Assembly: GCA_903913145.1 (NCBI GenBank)
Contig: CAIWKC010000171.1
Location: 1 to 35,089, forward strand
Length of the DNA stretch: 35,089 nt
Direction of reading: 5' to 3'
DNA from: an uncultured Gallionellaceae bacterium
GTDB lineage: Bacteria; Pseudomonadota; Gammaproteobacteria; Burkholderiales; Gallionellaceae
Shown: positions 26,376 to 34,769 of the stretch, piece by piece
Numbering within the stretch: the first letter of the stretch is position 1
How the letters are laid out: each line of letters starts with the position of its first letter
The notes under the pieces: model-generated
What the model was told of the DNA's origin: nothing
What the model saw: the letters and a program-made list of their open reading frames with translations, nothing else
The model's database searches: none
Position numbers and translations under genes: made by a program

Positions 26376-29209
26376 ACGACCTCGATTACGGTACTCCTGC
26401 GGTGGTTGCTGACCGCAAGGTCACCTTGAATATTGACGGTGTTGCAGTCACAGTACCCGCAGGGACTTCTGTCATGCGCGCTGCAGTTCAGGCGGGAGTG
26501 ATGATCCCCAAACTTTGCGCCACCGATTCACTGGAACCATTCGGCTCCTGTCGCTTGTGTCTGGTAGAAATCGAAGGCCGGCGCGGTTATCCATCCTCAT
26601 GCACGACACCCGCAGAGGCGGGCATGAAAGTTCGCACACAATCCTCCAAGCTTGCCGACCTGCGTCGCAATGTGATGGAGCTATACATTTCAGATCACCC
26701 GCTCGATTGCCTGACCTGTGCCGCCAACGGTAATTGTGAATTACAAACGATGGCGGGCGAAGTCGGCTTGCGCGAAGTGCGCTATGGCATGGCGGGTGCC
26801 AACCATTTTACCAATGTGAAAAAAGACGAATCCAATCCTTACTTCACTTACGATCCGGCAAAGTGCATCGTGTGCAACCGCTGCGTGCGTGCGTGTGAAG
26901 AACAGCAGGGTACCTTCGCACTGACCATTTCCGGTAGGGGATTCGAGTCACGCGTGACGGCAGGGCAAAACAACAGCTTCATGGAATCCGATTGCGTTTC
27001 TTGCGGAGCCTGCGTCAATGCCTGCCCTACCGCAACGCTGATCGAAAAGACGGTGATCGCAAAAGGTCAGGCAGAGCACGAAATGATCACGACCTGCGCC
27101 TATTGCGGCGTTGGCTGCGGCTTCAAGGCAGAGATGCAAGGCAGCGAAGTTGTGCGCATGGTGCCGTGGAAAGACGGCCAGGCGAACGAGGGACATGCCT
27201 GCGTCAAAGGTCGTTTTGCCTGGGGCTATGCAACCCACCCGGACCGCATCACCAAGCCGATGATTCGGGAGAAAATCAGCGACCCATGGCGCGAAGTTTC
27301 CTGGGAAGAGGCGTTCACTTACGCAGCCGGCGAGTTCCGTCGCATTCAGGAGAAATACGGTAAAAACGCTATCGGAGCCTTAGTCTCCAGTCGCTGTACC
27401 AATGAAGAAGACTACCTCGTGCAGAAATTAGTTCGTGCAGCTTTCGGCAATAATAATGTGGATACCTGTGCGCGTGTTTGTCATTCGCCAACGGGTTACG
27501 GGCTTAAGCAGACGCTTGGTGAATCGGCCGGTACACAAACTTTCAAGTCGATTGAAAAGTCTAACGTGATCTTAGTGATTGGCGCAAATCCAAGTGAGGG
27601 CCATCCAGTCTTTGCTTCGCGTCTGAAACGTCGTGTGCGTGAAGGAGCCAAATTAATTGTCATTGATCCGCGTAACATTGATATCGTCAACGCGCCGCAC
27701 GTAAAAGCCAATTACCACTTAAAACTCAAACCTGGCACAAACGTCGCAGTGCTCACTTCGCTCGCGCATGTGATTGTAAGTGAAGGACTGCTGGCTGAAA
27801 GTTTTATTGCTGAACGCTGTGAAGATCAAGCTTTTAAAGACTGGCGCGAATTTGTTGCCCGTACTGAGAATTCGCCCGAAGCGATGGAAGCTCAATCCGG
27901 GGTACCTGCAGGCGAAGTTCGCGCCGCCGCGCGTTTGTATGCAACCGGAGGCAATGCAGCGATTTACTACGGACTCGGCGTGACCGAACATTCGCAAGGA
28001 TCAACCGCTGTGATTGCTATTGCGAATCTTGCTATGGCGACAGGAAACGTAGGGCGTGAAGGTGTCGGTGTCAATCCGTTGCGCGGACAAAACAACGTGC
28101 AAGGTTCTTGTGACATGGGCAGTTTTCCGCATGAGTTGCCAGGCTACCGTCATGTTTCCGACACGACTACGCGCGAACTGTTTGAAAATGCATGGAACGT
28201 CAAGATTCAATCCGAGCCTGGATTGCGTATTCCCAACATGCTGGAAGCCGCGCTCGATGGTAGTTTTTTAGGGCTTTATTGCCAGGGCGAAGATCCGGCA
28301 CAATCGGATCCCGATACACAACATGTTCAGGAAGCGCTAACGGCGATGGAATTCGTGGTGGTACAAGATCTGTTTCTAAATGAAACCGCCAAGTATGCAC
28401 ATGTCTTTTTGCCTGGTGCTTCTTTCCTGGAAAAAGATGGCACTTTTACTAACGCAGAGCGGCGCATATCACGCGTGCGCAAGGTAATGCCCCCGCTTGC
28501 GGGTAAAGCCGACTGGGAAGCAACAATGGGGCTCGCCAATGCGCTTGGCTACGCGATGCATTACGATCATCCTTCTCAGATTATGGATGAAATCGCGCAA
28601 TTGACGCCAACTTTTGCCGGTGTAAATTACGAAAAACTGGATCGTTTGGGCAGTCTGCAATGGCCGTGCAATGACGATACGCCGGAGGGTACGCCCATTA
28701 TGCATGTGGATAATTTCGTGCGCGGCAAAGGGCGCTTCCTTATTACCCAATATGTGCCGACCTCGGAGAAAGTGACACGTAAATTTCCGTTGTTGCTGAC
28801 AACGGGGCGTGTTCTATCGCAATATAATGTAGGGGCGCAAACGAGGCGCACGGAAAATGTTCAATTCTATGACGAAGATATTCTTGAGATTCATCCTCAT
28901 GATGCTGAGGAACGCGGAATCGTCGAGGGCAACTGGGTTGGGATTCAGTCACGCGCTGGAGATACTGTTTTGCGCGCAACCGTGACAACACGCGTGCAAC
29001 CCGGCGTTGTTTACACCACTTTTCATTTTCCAGAATCAGGGGCGAACGTGATCACCACCGACAACTCGGATTGGGCTACCAACTGCCCTGAATATAAAGT
29101 GACAGCAGTAGAGTTGGTGCGCGTCGATCAACCTTCCGAATGGCAAATGAGAAACGAACGCGAAGACAAAGAACAACATCGCTTACTGGCTGCGGTGGGC
29201 CTCGTATGA
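26372..29209 (+). CDS. fdsA: NAD-dependent formate dehydrogenase alpha (catalytic, molybdopterin) subunit
   Basis: NuoG-like FeS region (C-x-L..SCRLCLVEIEGRRGYPSSCTTPA), ferredoxin motifs CIVCNRCVRAC and CVSCGACVNACP, TTCAYCGVGCGF, active-site Cys variant DTCARVCHSPTGYGLK. Start at ATG 26372 (ATGA overlap) preferred over 26276. Confidence 0.96.
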   Translation: MNDLDYGTPAVVADRKVTLNIDGVAVTVPAGTSVMRAAVQAGVMIPKLCATDSLEPFGSCRLCLVEIEGRRGYPSSCTTPAEAGMKVRTQSSKLADLRRNVMELYISDHPLDCLTCAANGNCELQTMAGEVGLREVRYGMAGANHFTNVKKDESNPYFTYDPAKCIVCNRCVRACEEQQGTFALTISGRGFESRVTAGQNNSFMESDCVSCGACVNACPTATLIEKTVIAKGQAEHEMITTCAYCGVGCGFKAEMQGSEVVRMVPWKDGQANEGHACVKGRFAWGYATHPDRITKPMIREKISDPWREVSWEEAFTYAAGEFRRIQEKYGKNAIGALVSSRCTNEEDYLVQKLVRAAFGNNNVDTCARVCHSPTGYGLKQTLGESAGTQTFKSIEKSNVILVIGANPSEGHPVFASRLKRRVREGAKLIVIDPRNIDIVNAPHVKANYHLKLKPGTNVAVLTSLAHVIVSEGLLAESFIAERCEDQAFKDWREFVARTENSPEAMEAQSGVPAGEVRAAARLYATGGNAAIYYGLGVTEHSQGSTAVIAIANLAMATGNVGREGVGVNPLRGQNNVQGSCDMGSFPHELPGYRHVSDTTTRELFENAWNVKIQSEPGLRIPNMLEAALDGSFLGLYCQGEDPAQSDPDTQHVQEALTAMEFVVVQDLFLNETAKYAHVFLPGASFLEKDGTFTNAERRISRVRKVMPPLAGKADWEATMGLANALGYAMHYDHPSQIMDEIAQLTPTFAGVNYEKLDRLGSLQWPCNDDTPEGTPIMHVDNFVRGKGRFLITQYVPTSEKVTRKFPLLLTTGRVLSQYNVGAQTRRTENVQFYDEDILEIHPHDAEERGIVEGNWVGIQSRAGDTVLRATVTTRVQPGVVYTTFHFPESGANVITTDNSDWATNCPEYKVTAVELVRVDQPSEWQMRNEREDKEQHRLLAAVGLV

Positions 29210-29997
29210 TGGTTCAGGTACAACTTGAAGTGACTCGACCTGGCAGTGCGGCCAGTCTAGATGTTGTTGCCGAGGAAGTGCCTGTTGCATTTGAATTTAA
29301 CGGTATTTCACACACTGTCATGTTGGCTACGCCCAACGATCTTAAAGATTTTGCGCTTGGATTTAGTTTGACTGAAGGAATAGTCGAACGTCGTAGCGAG
29401 GTATTTGATATTGAAGTTGAAGAAGTACCAGACGGTATTACGCTACATCTGGAAATTGCGGGAGGAGCGTTCGCCCGACTAAAAGAGCGCCGCCGCAGTT
29501 TGGCAGGACGCACCGGTTGTGGCTTGTGCGGGGCAGAAAGTCTGCAACAAGTTATGCGCGATTTACCCCTTGTTACTGCCGGCGCTCCATTTCAACTCGC
29601 CGCGTTATTTGAAGGGATGCGTCGCTTACCGGCCCAGCAAGCTTTGCAGCAGTCTACGGGTGCGGTTCATGCTGCCTGCCATGTAGATCAAACTGGCAGC
29701 ATCAGCTATGTGCGCGAAGACGTAGGTCGGCACAATGCACTGGATAAGACGCTGGGCGCGTTGGCTGCAATCGATGCAACCAGTGAAGGCGCACTACTCA
29801 TCACCAGTCGTGCCAGCTTCGAAATGGTGCAGAAATGCGCTGCTCTGGGTTACGGCGTTCTTGCTGCTGTCTCGGCACCGACAGCAGCGGCTGTGAGACT
29901 TGCCGATAAACTTAACGTCACGTTGGTGGGTTTTTTGCGCGGTTCCAGTTGTGCAATTTATACGCATGCGCAACGTTTGCAAGGAAACACGATATGA
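29206..29997 (+). CDS. fdhD: Formate dehydrogenase accessory sulfurtransferase FdhD
   Basis: HTVMLATPNDLKDFALGFSLTEGIV, GRTGCGLCGAESL, REDVGRHNALDKTLG, LITSRASFEMVQKCA. Start ATG 29206 overlaps the fdsA stop; preferred over 29140. Confidence 0.95.
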   Translation: MMVQVQLEVTRPGSAASLDVVAEEVPVAFEFNGISHTVMLATPNDLKDFALGFSLTEGIVERRSEVFDIEVEEVPDGITLHLEIAGGAFARLKERRRSLAGRTGCGLCGAESLQQVMRDLPLVTAGAPFQLAALFEGMRRLPAQQALQQSTGAVHAACHVDQTGSISYVREDVGRHNALDKTLGALAAIDATSEGALLITSRASFEMVQKCAALGYGVLAAVSAPTAAAVRLADKLNVTLVGFLRGSSCAIYTHAQRLQGNTI

Positions 29998-30206
29998 AAC
30001 CGGCAAATCTGATTAAAATGGCGAATCAGATCGGCGACTTTTTCGATGCGATGCCAAACCGCGAACAGGCTGTAAAAGATGTTGCGGCGCATCTGCAAAG
30101 AAATTGGGAACCCCGCATGCGCGAGGCATTACATGCATACGTATATGAAACAGGCGATTCAGAACTGTCAAAAATAGTCCGAGATGCGTTGCCGCTAGTG
30201 AAATAG
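29994..30206 (+). CDS. fdsD: Formate dehydrogenase delta subunit
   Basis: MKPANLIKMANQIGDFFDAMPNREQAVKDVAAHLQRNWEPRMREALHAYV. Start 29994 overlaps the fdhD stop. Confidence 0.92.
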   Translation: MKPANLIKMANQIGDFFDAMPNREQAVKDVAAHLQRNWEPRMREALHAYVYETGDSELSKIVRDALPLVK

Positions 30207-30207
30207 G

Positions 30208-31200
30208 ATGACAGTGAATATTATTCATGACACCTTTGGTCGTAAGATAAATTATCTGCGCTTATCGGTAACAGACCGTTGCGATTTTCGTTGCACGTAT
30301 TGCATGTCTGAAAAAATGCAATTTTTGCCGCGTAGTGAAATTTTGTCTCTGGAAGAATGCCTGCTAGTGGCAAAGGCTTTTGTCCAATTGGGCGTCAAAA
30401 AAATTCGCCTTACCGGGGGAGAGCCGCTAACGCGCAAAGACTTGCCTTGGCTGGCAGCAAGAATAAGTGAATTGGAAGGTCTGCGCGAACTCACTCTCAC
30501 CACCAATGGTTCCCAATTAATCCACTTCGCCAAACCATTGGTTGAAGCCGGAGTTGACCGCGTTAACATTAGTCTTGATAGCCTCAAGGCCGAAACTTTT
30601 CATCGCATTACCCGTGTTGGTAATTTGCATCAGGTGTTGAGCGGAATCGATGCAGCAATAGACGCCTGGGGTTGCCGCCGCGTTAAAATAAATACGGTGG
30701 TGATTCGCAACATCAATCATGTCGAAACTTTTGATTTGGCGTTATTCGCGTTGACGCGCGGAATTGACATCAGCTTCATTGAACAAATGCCACTGGGAGA
30801 GACTGGATTTCATCATTCTGACTCGTTTTTCAGTAATTCAGATTTGCTGTCGCAACTGTCAACACGGTTCGATTTGATACCAAGTTTGGAGAATACCGGT
30901 GGCCCGGCGCGTTATTGGCGCTTGGCTGGACATGAGTCGCGCATTGGTTTCATTTCTCCGCATTCGCACAACTTTTGCGCAGACTGTAACCGCATGCGGG
31001 TTACTGCTCGCGGAGAGTTATTTCCCTGTCTGGGGAATGAGGGAATGGTTGATTTGCTAGCGGCAGCACGTGCGGATGATGAAGTTAGGCTGCGTGAATT
31101 GATCGCGCAAGCAGCGGCACTAAAACCCGAAGCACATACATTCGACATATCAAAGACAGAACCCCAAATTGTTCGATTCATGTCTCACACCGGCGGATGA
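30208..31200 (+). CDS. moaA: GTP 3',8-cyclase (radical SAM, molybdenum cofactor biosynthesis)
   Basis: DRCDFRCTYCMSEKMQFLPR, KKIRLTGGEPLTRKDL, C-terminal HSHNFCADCNRMRVTARGELFPCLG. Annotated ORF start ATG 30208. Confidence 0.96.
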   Translation: MTVNIIHDTFGRKINYLRLSVTDRCDFRCTYCMSEKMQFLPRSEILSLEECLLVAKAFVQLGVKKIRLTGGEPLTRKDLPWLAARISELEGLRELTLTTNGSQLIHFAKPLVEAGVDRVNISLDSLKAETFHRITRVGNLHQVLSGIDAAIDAWGCRRVKINTVVIRNINHVETFDLALFALTRGIDISFIEQMPLGETGFHHSDSFFSNSDLLSQLSTRFDLIPSLENTGGPARYWRLAGHESRIGFISPHSHNFCADCNRMRVTARGELFPCLGNEGMVDLLAAARADDEVRLRELIAQAAALKPEAHTFDISKTEPQIVRFMSHTGG

Positions 31201-31252
31201 TTACGCTTAAATGCTTCAATTAGCTTCGGGGTTGAATTGAGAAAAATACACT

Positions 31253-31753
31253 ATGGATGACTTGACTCATTTTTCCAACGCCGGGCGCGCCCGTATGGTG
31301 GATGTGTCTGCCAAAAGTGAAACCACGCGTGTTGCTATCGCCAGCGGCATTTTACGGATGCAACCGGCAACCCTGGAACGCATACGCTCAAAAAATGTTG
31401 CGAAAGGTGATGTGCTTACAGTCGCTGACGTAGGCGCGGTAATGGCCGCCAAACACACGCCGGATATAATTCCGATGTGTCATTCGATTGCCTTGTCAGG
31501 GGTCGACGTAGCATTCAGTGAAATTCTCGAAACTGATGCCGGCGGTTGTGTAGGAATTAAAGTGTTGACCACCGCATGTTGTGTCGGACAAACCGGCGTC
31601 GAAATGGAAGCCTTGTGTGCGGCCAGTGTTGCACTACTAACCATTTACGACATGTGCAAGGCAATTGATCGCGGTATGCGCATCGAGAACGTGCAATTAG
31701 ATGAGAAGCGAGGCGGAAAAAGTGGTGTATGGAAACGCGGTGAACCAGCGTGA
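31253..31753 (+). CDS. moaC: Cyclic pyranopterin monophosphate synthase
   Basis: LTHFSNAGRARMVDVSAKSETTRVAIASG, AAKHTPDIIPMCHSIALSGVDVAF, TGVEMEALCAASVALLTIYDMCKA. Confidence 0.96.
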   Translation: MDDLTHFSNAGRARMVDVSAKSETTRVAIASGILRMQPATLERIRSKNVAKGDVLTVADVGAVMAAKHTPDIIPMCHSIALSGVDVAFSEILETDAGGCVGIKVLTTACCVGQTGVEMEALCAASVALLTIYDMCKAIDRGMRIENVQLDEKRGGKSGVWKRGEPA

Positions 31754-31989
31754 TCAATGTGCTATTTTTTGGACCCGTGGCTGAGCGTATTGGCAAGAGT
31801 GCGTTGTCCGCAGATTATCGTCCCAATATGCGTATTCATGATTTGAATGATGAACTGGCCGCGCAATATCCTCAGGCATTCGAGCTGGTATGTTTCACGG
31901 CAATTAATGGCGAGCATATTCGCGACATGTCTACAATACTTCCAGACAACAGCGAAGTGGCGTACATGGCAAAATTTTCCGGTGGCTAG
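31750..31989 (+). CDS. moaD: Molybdopterin synthase small subunit
   Basis: 79 aa, INVLFFGPVAERIG..., C-terminal GG (KFSGG). Overlaps moaC end. Confidence 0.9.
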   Translation: MINVLFFGPVAERIGKSALSADYRPNMRIHDLNDELAAQYPQAFELVCFTAINGEHIRDMSTILPDNSEVAYMAKFSGG

Positions 31990-32060
31990 TTTGAATCCTG
32001 TTTTTCAATTTTTTCTAACCTTGAGTGATGAATGGCGGAAAATGAATCGGGGCCTGCGCG

Positions 32061-32486
32061 ATGAATGACCATGTGCGAATTCAGTTGGAAGATTTTTCCC
32101 AGGATGAAGAAATATCCGCACTCAAATCAACGTCAAAAAGCATGGGAGGTATTGGTACATTTTTGGGATGCGCCCGCGATTTTTCAGAAGGACGTGAAGT
32201 ATCGCAACTGAGCTTTGACGCCTACGGCAGCATGGCGCTGTCAGAGATGAATAAATTGCGCCGCGAAGCCATTGCGAAATTTGGTTTGTTGGATGCGCGT
32301 ATCGTGCACCGCATCGGCACCGTGAAGAGCGGTGATAACATTGTATTTATTGCGGCAGGGGCGGAGCATCGCTTAGCAGCTCTTGAAGCTTGCCGCTGGA
32401 TGATAGACGAACTGAAACAACGCGTGCCAATCTGGAAAAAAGAGATCACACCGCAAGGTGATTTGTGGGTGACGCAGCATCCCTAA
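32061..32486 (+). CDS. moaE: Molybdopterin synthase catalytic subunit
   Basis: GGIGTFLGCARDFSEG, VHRIGTVKSGDNIVFIAAGAEHRLAALEACRWMIDELKQRVPIWKKE. Confidence 0.92.
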   Translation: MNDHVRIQLEDFSQDEEISALKSTSKSMGGIGTFLGCARDFSEGREVSQLSFDAYGSMALSEMNKLRREAIAKFGLLDARIVHRIGTVKSGDNIVFIAAGAEHRLAALEACRWMIDELKQRVPIWKKEITPQGDLWVTQHP

Positions 32487-32576
32487 TATTGAAAATATTG
32501 AAGACGAATATACCGAATATATCCCCGGCTACCTAAGCTACCAAACCAACGATGCTACATTAGGAGTGAGCCACAG

Positions 32577-33128
32577 ATGTCTCAATCAGGACCCAATATA
32601 CCCGTACATCGCCTCGCACTGCGCGTGCGCGAGATTGCACAGTTATTTAACTCGATGGATCCAACACCATTTCTGAACAAGGATCTCGATCCTGGAGCCA
32701 ATACATTTATTGAAACTTGGGCTTCTGTCTATCCTTCCCGTAGTCACTTTCATATCACCATCCATCTGGAACAGTGGCCGGAGGATGGCGATCCAACCAG
32801 TATGCTAACTGAGGCGGTCCACAACCACTTTTCCTATAAAGCCGTGCAAACTCGCAAGTCACTGAAGCATCTGCTATTGCAAGGTCGTATAAGCTTCGCC
32901 ATTGGCATCGTATTCGTCTCGCTTTGTTTGCTTGGTGCAAACGCGATCGGTCGGCTCGGTGATTTTGAAGGTTTTTATATCGCGCGTGAAAGTCTTACCA
33001 TAGTCGGTTGGGTTGCCATGTGGCGCCCGATGCAAATCTTCCTTTACGACTGGTGGCCATTGCAAAAACAGATACGCCTTTACCTGAATCTTGGCCATGC
33101 ACATATTCAGGTAGTTCAGGGTAAGTGA
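32577..33128 (+). CDS. Conserved hypothetical protein with two predicted TM segments
   Basis: Good SD (AGGAGTGAG). RVREIAQLFNSMDPTPFLNKDLD...; hydrophobic FAIGIVFVSLCLLGANAI and LTIVGWVAMWRPMQIFLYDWWPL. Confidence 0.75.
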   Translation: MSQSGPNIPVHRLALRVREIAQLFNSMDPTPFLNKDLDPGANTFIETWASVYPSRSHFHITIHLEQWPEDGDPTSMLTEAVHNHFSYKAVQTRKSLKHLLLQGRISFAIGIVFVSLCLLGANAIGRLGDFEGFYIARESLTIVGWVAMWRPMQIFLYDWWPLQKQIRLYLNLGHAHIQVVQGK

Positions 33129-33426
33129 ATGCAACCAGAAATTACAATAACTAATTATTGGATTACGCGACAAGATACGATGAGTAACGAACTTCTTCGT
33201 TCGCGTTATCATCAAACTTCAATAACCGTAATGGGCTAGCCGGCAACGAAAGATGAAATTGAAAATGAATGACTGTAGCTGGTTCAGCGAGAGGAATTTA
33301 TAGAATTGAATTACGAATGAGAAATACAGTCCACAACCAGGATGTCGAAGATAGCGAAATATATCAATTTGCCTTTTTGGCACATCGTTGTAACTATGAA
33401 GATTGTAAGGAAAATGAGAGTTTGAT

Positions 33427-33657
33427 ATGACAACCGATGCCACACTGACCGGCAAGGGACACACTACTATACCGAAGGAAATTAGGGATAGTCTCAACAT
33501 GAAGGCAGGAGACCGGATGACCTTTACACTGATTCATGACGCATCTGCCGATTTTGCAGATTGTTTGATCGGCATCAGAAACAAGCGACTGGGTTGTCGT
33601 GCGACACTATCCTTCAATGCAAAAGCTGCCAAGCTAAATGGATTCTTAGCCACCTAA
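33427..33657 (+). pseudogene. Chimeric toxin-antitoxin remnant: AbrB/SpoVT-type antitoxin N-terminus fused in frame to a PIN-domain toxin C-terminus
   Basis: MTTDATLTGKGHTTIPKEIRDSLNMKAGDRMTFTLIHD (AbrB-like) joined to DFADCLIGIRNKRLGCRATLSFNAKAAKLNGFLAT (typical PIN/VapC tail). Confidence 0.72.
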
Positions 33658-33712
33658 ATATTGACGACTTTTCAATGGTAGTGATTTTGGCTTTGTCTGA
33701 TTGGAGATTTAA

Positions 33713-34528
33713 TTGAAAAACATTCGAATGTTATTCCTTGGCTTAATTGCCATGTTACTTTGCCTAAACATTTCTCATGCGAATACGCTTAATTTTTACA
33801 CCGGAGAAGAAAAATTTCTGAATCTGGAAACACCCCCCGAAAAGGTAGACTACTATCTGGATTTGAAGGGAACCAGCGGACTAAAACAACTGATGCTGGA
33901 AATCTCTAACTCCAAGGGTAAAATAAAACAGACTATACCTTTGAATCCTGATGGCAGCTTCGCTGTCCGATATTTGATTAAAACTGGGCCGGGAAATTAC
34001 CGGGTCAATCTTTTCGGTTCCAAATCTGCGACAAGCCTTAGTTATGATGGTCTGGCTTACTTCGATCTTTTGGTAACAGGATCTCCCCCAGAGCAAACCG
34101 GGGATACGCTCAACCAGAAAGTGTTGGACTTTGTGAATTCGGTAATGGGAAAAACTGTTGGACGGGGTGAGTGTTGGGACGTGGCACAGGAGGCGTTGGA
34201 TAGTGAAGGAGCGGATTGGACTCGTCCGGTGAGTTTCGGAAAACTGCTCGATCCGATGAAAGACAAGATTCTTCCGGGTGATGTCATCCAATTCCGCACA
34301 TTTGAGATTAAAGAAAAATTTTCGGATGGGCGCACACGAACGGAGATTCTGGGAGCCCCAGATCATACGGCTATTGTCTATGAAGTTCTCGGTCCTTTGC
34401 ACTACAAGTTAGCTCATCAAAATCTCGGAGGGAAACGGATTGTCCAAGTTACTGAACTGAATTTAAACTATAAGACTTCAGGACAGTACTGGATATACCG
34501 ACCAGTTCCGGCGTTCCAAAAGCTCTAA
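33713..34528 (+). CDS. Secreted protein with C-terminal cysteine-peptidase/CHAP-like domain (putative)
   Basis: TTG start after GGAGATTTAA. Signal peptide LFLGLIAMLLCLNISHA. C-terminal GRGECWDVAQEALD...PGDVIQFRTF...DHTAIVYEV...HQNLGGKRIVQ...SGQYWIYRPV. Confidence 0.65.
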   Translation: MKNIRMLFLGLIAMLLCLNISHANTLNFYTGEEKFLNLETPPEKVDYYLDLKGTSGLKQLMLEISNSKGKIKQTIPLNPDGSFAVRYLIKTGPGNYRVNLFGSKSATSLSYDGLAYFDLLVTGSPPEQTGDTLNQKVLDFVNSVMGKTVGRGECWDVAQEALDSEGADWTRPVSFGKLLDPMKDKILPGDVIQFRTFEIKEKFSDGRTRTEILGAPDHTAIVYEVLGPLHYKLAHQNLGGKRIVQVTELNLNYKTSGQYWIYRPVPAFQKL

Positions 34529-34601
34529 GGCTTTTTTAATATTGGAACGGTATCCGCAGAAAGTGCCAGCACCTTAGCAACAATGGCATTATTTTCGTAT
34601 T

Positions 34602-34622
34602 AGGGAAACGCCGATTAAGTCC
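34602..34622. repeat. IS5-like terminal repeat remnant, copy 1
   Basis: AGGGAAACGCCGATTAAGTCC. Similar to the second copy 52 bp downstream and to IS5-family terminal ends (GGAAGGTGCGAACAAGTC...), as recalled. Confidence 0.4.
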
Positions 34623-34653
34623 ACGAATTGAATCATAGTGCGTTAATAGCTCT

Positions 34654-34675
34654 AAGGAAGCGCCGAACAAGTACC
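34654..34675. repeat. IS5-like terminal repeat remnant, copy 2
   Basis: AAGGAAGCGCCGAACAAGTACC. Same orientation as copy 1. Confidence 0.4.
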
Positions 34676-34769
34676 TAAAAGCCCAAGGATTGACAGTATC
34701 TGTGTTCCAATTTAGACGGCTTCAGTTAGAATATTTGAAAATTCAGCGCACTAAGGATGAACGAATACT

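Noticed and set aside
29140-29205. Upstream start for fdhD given in the ORF track (29140)
   Set aside because: It overlaps the end of fdsA by about 70 nt. ATG 29206 gives translational coupling and a conventional FdhD N-terminus.
33178-33225. Dyad GATGAGTAACGAAC...GTTCGCGTTATCATC after the 183-aa gene as a terminator
   Set aside because: Pairing is imperfect with bulges, and no T-tract follows. Not strong enough to call.
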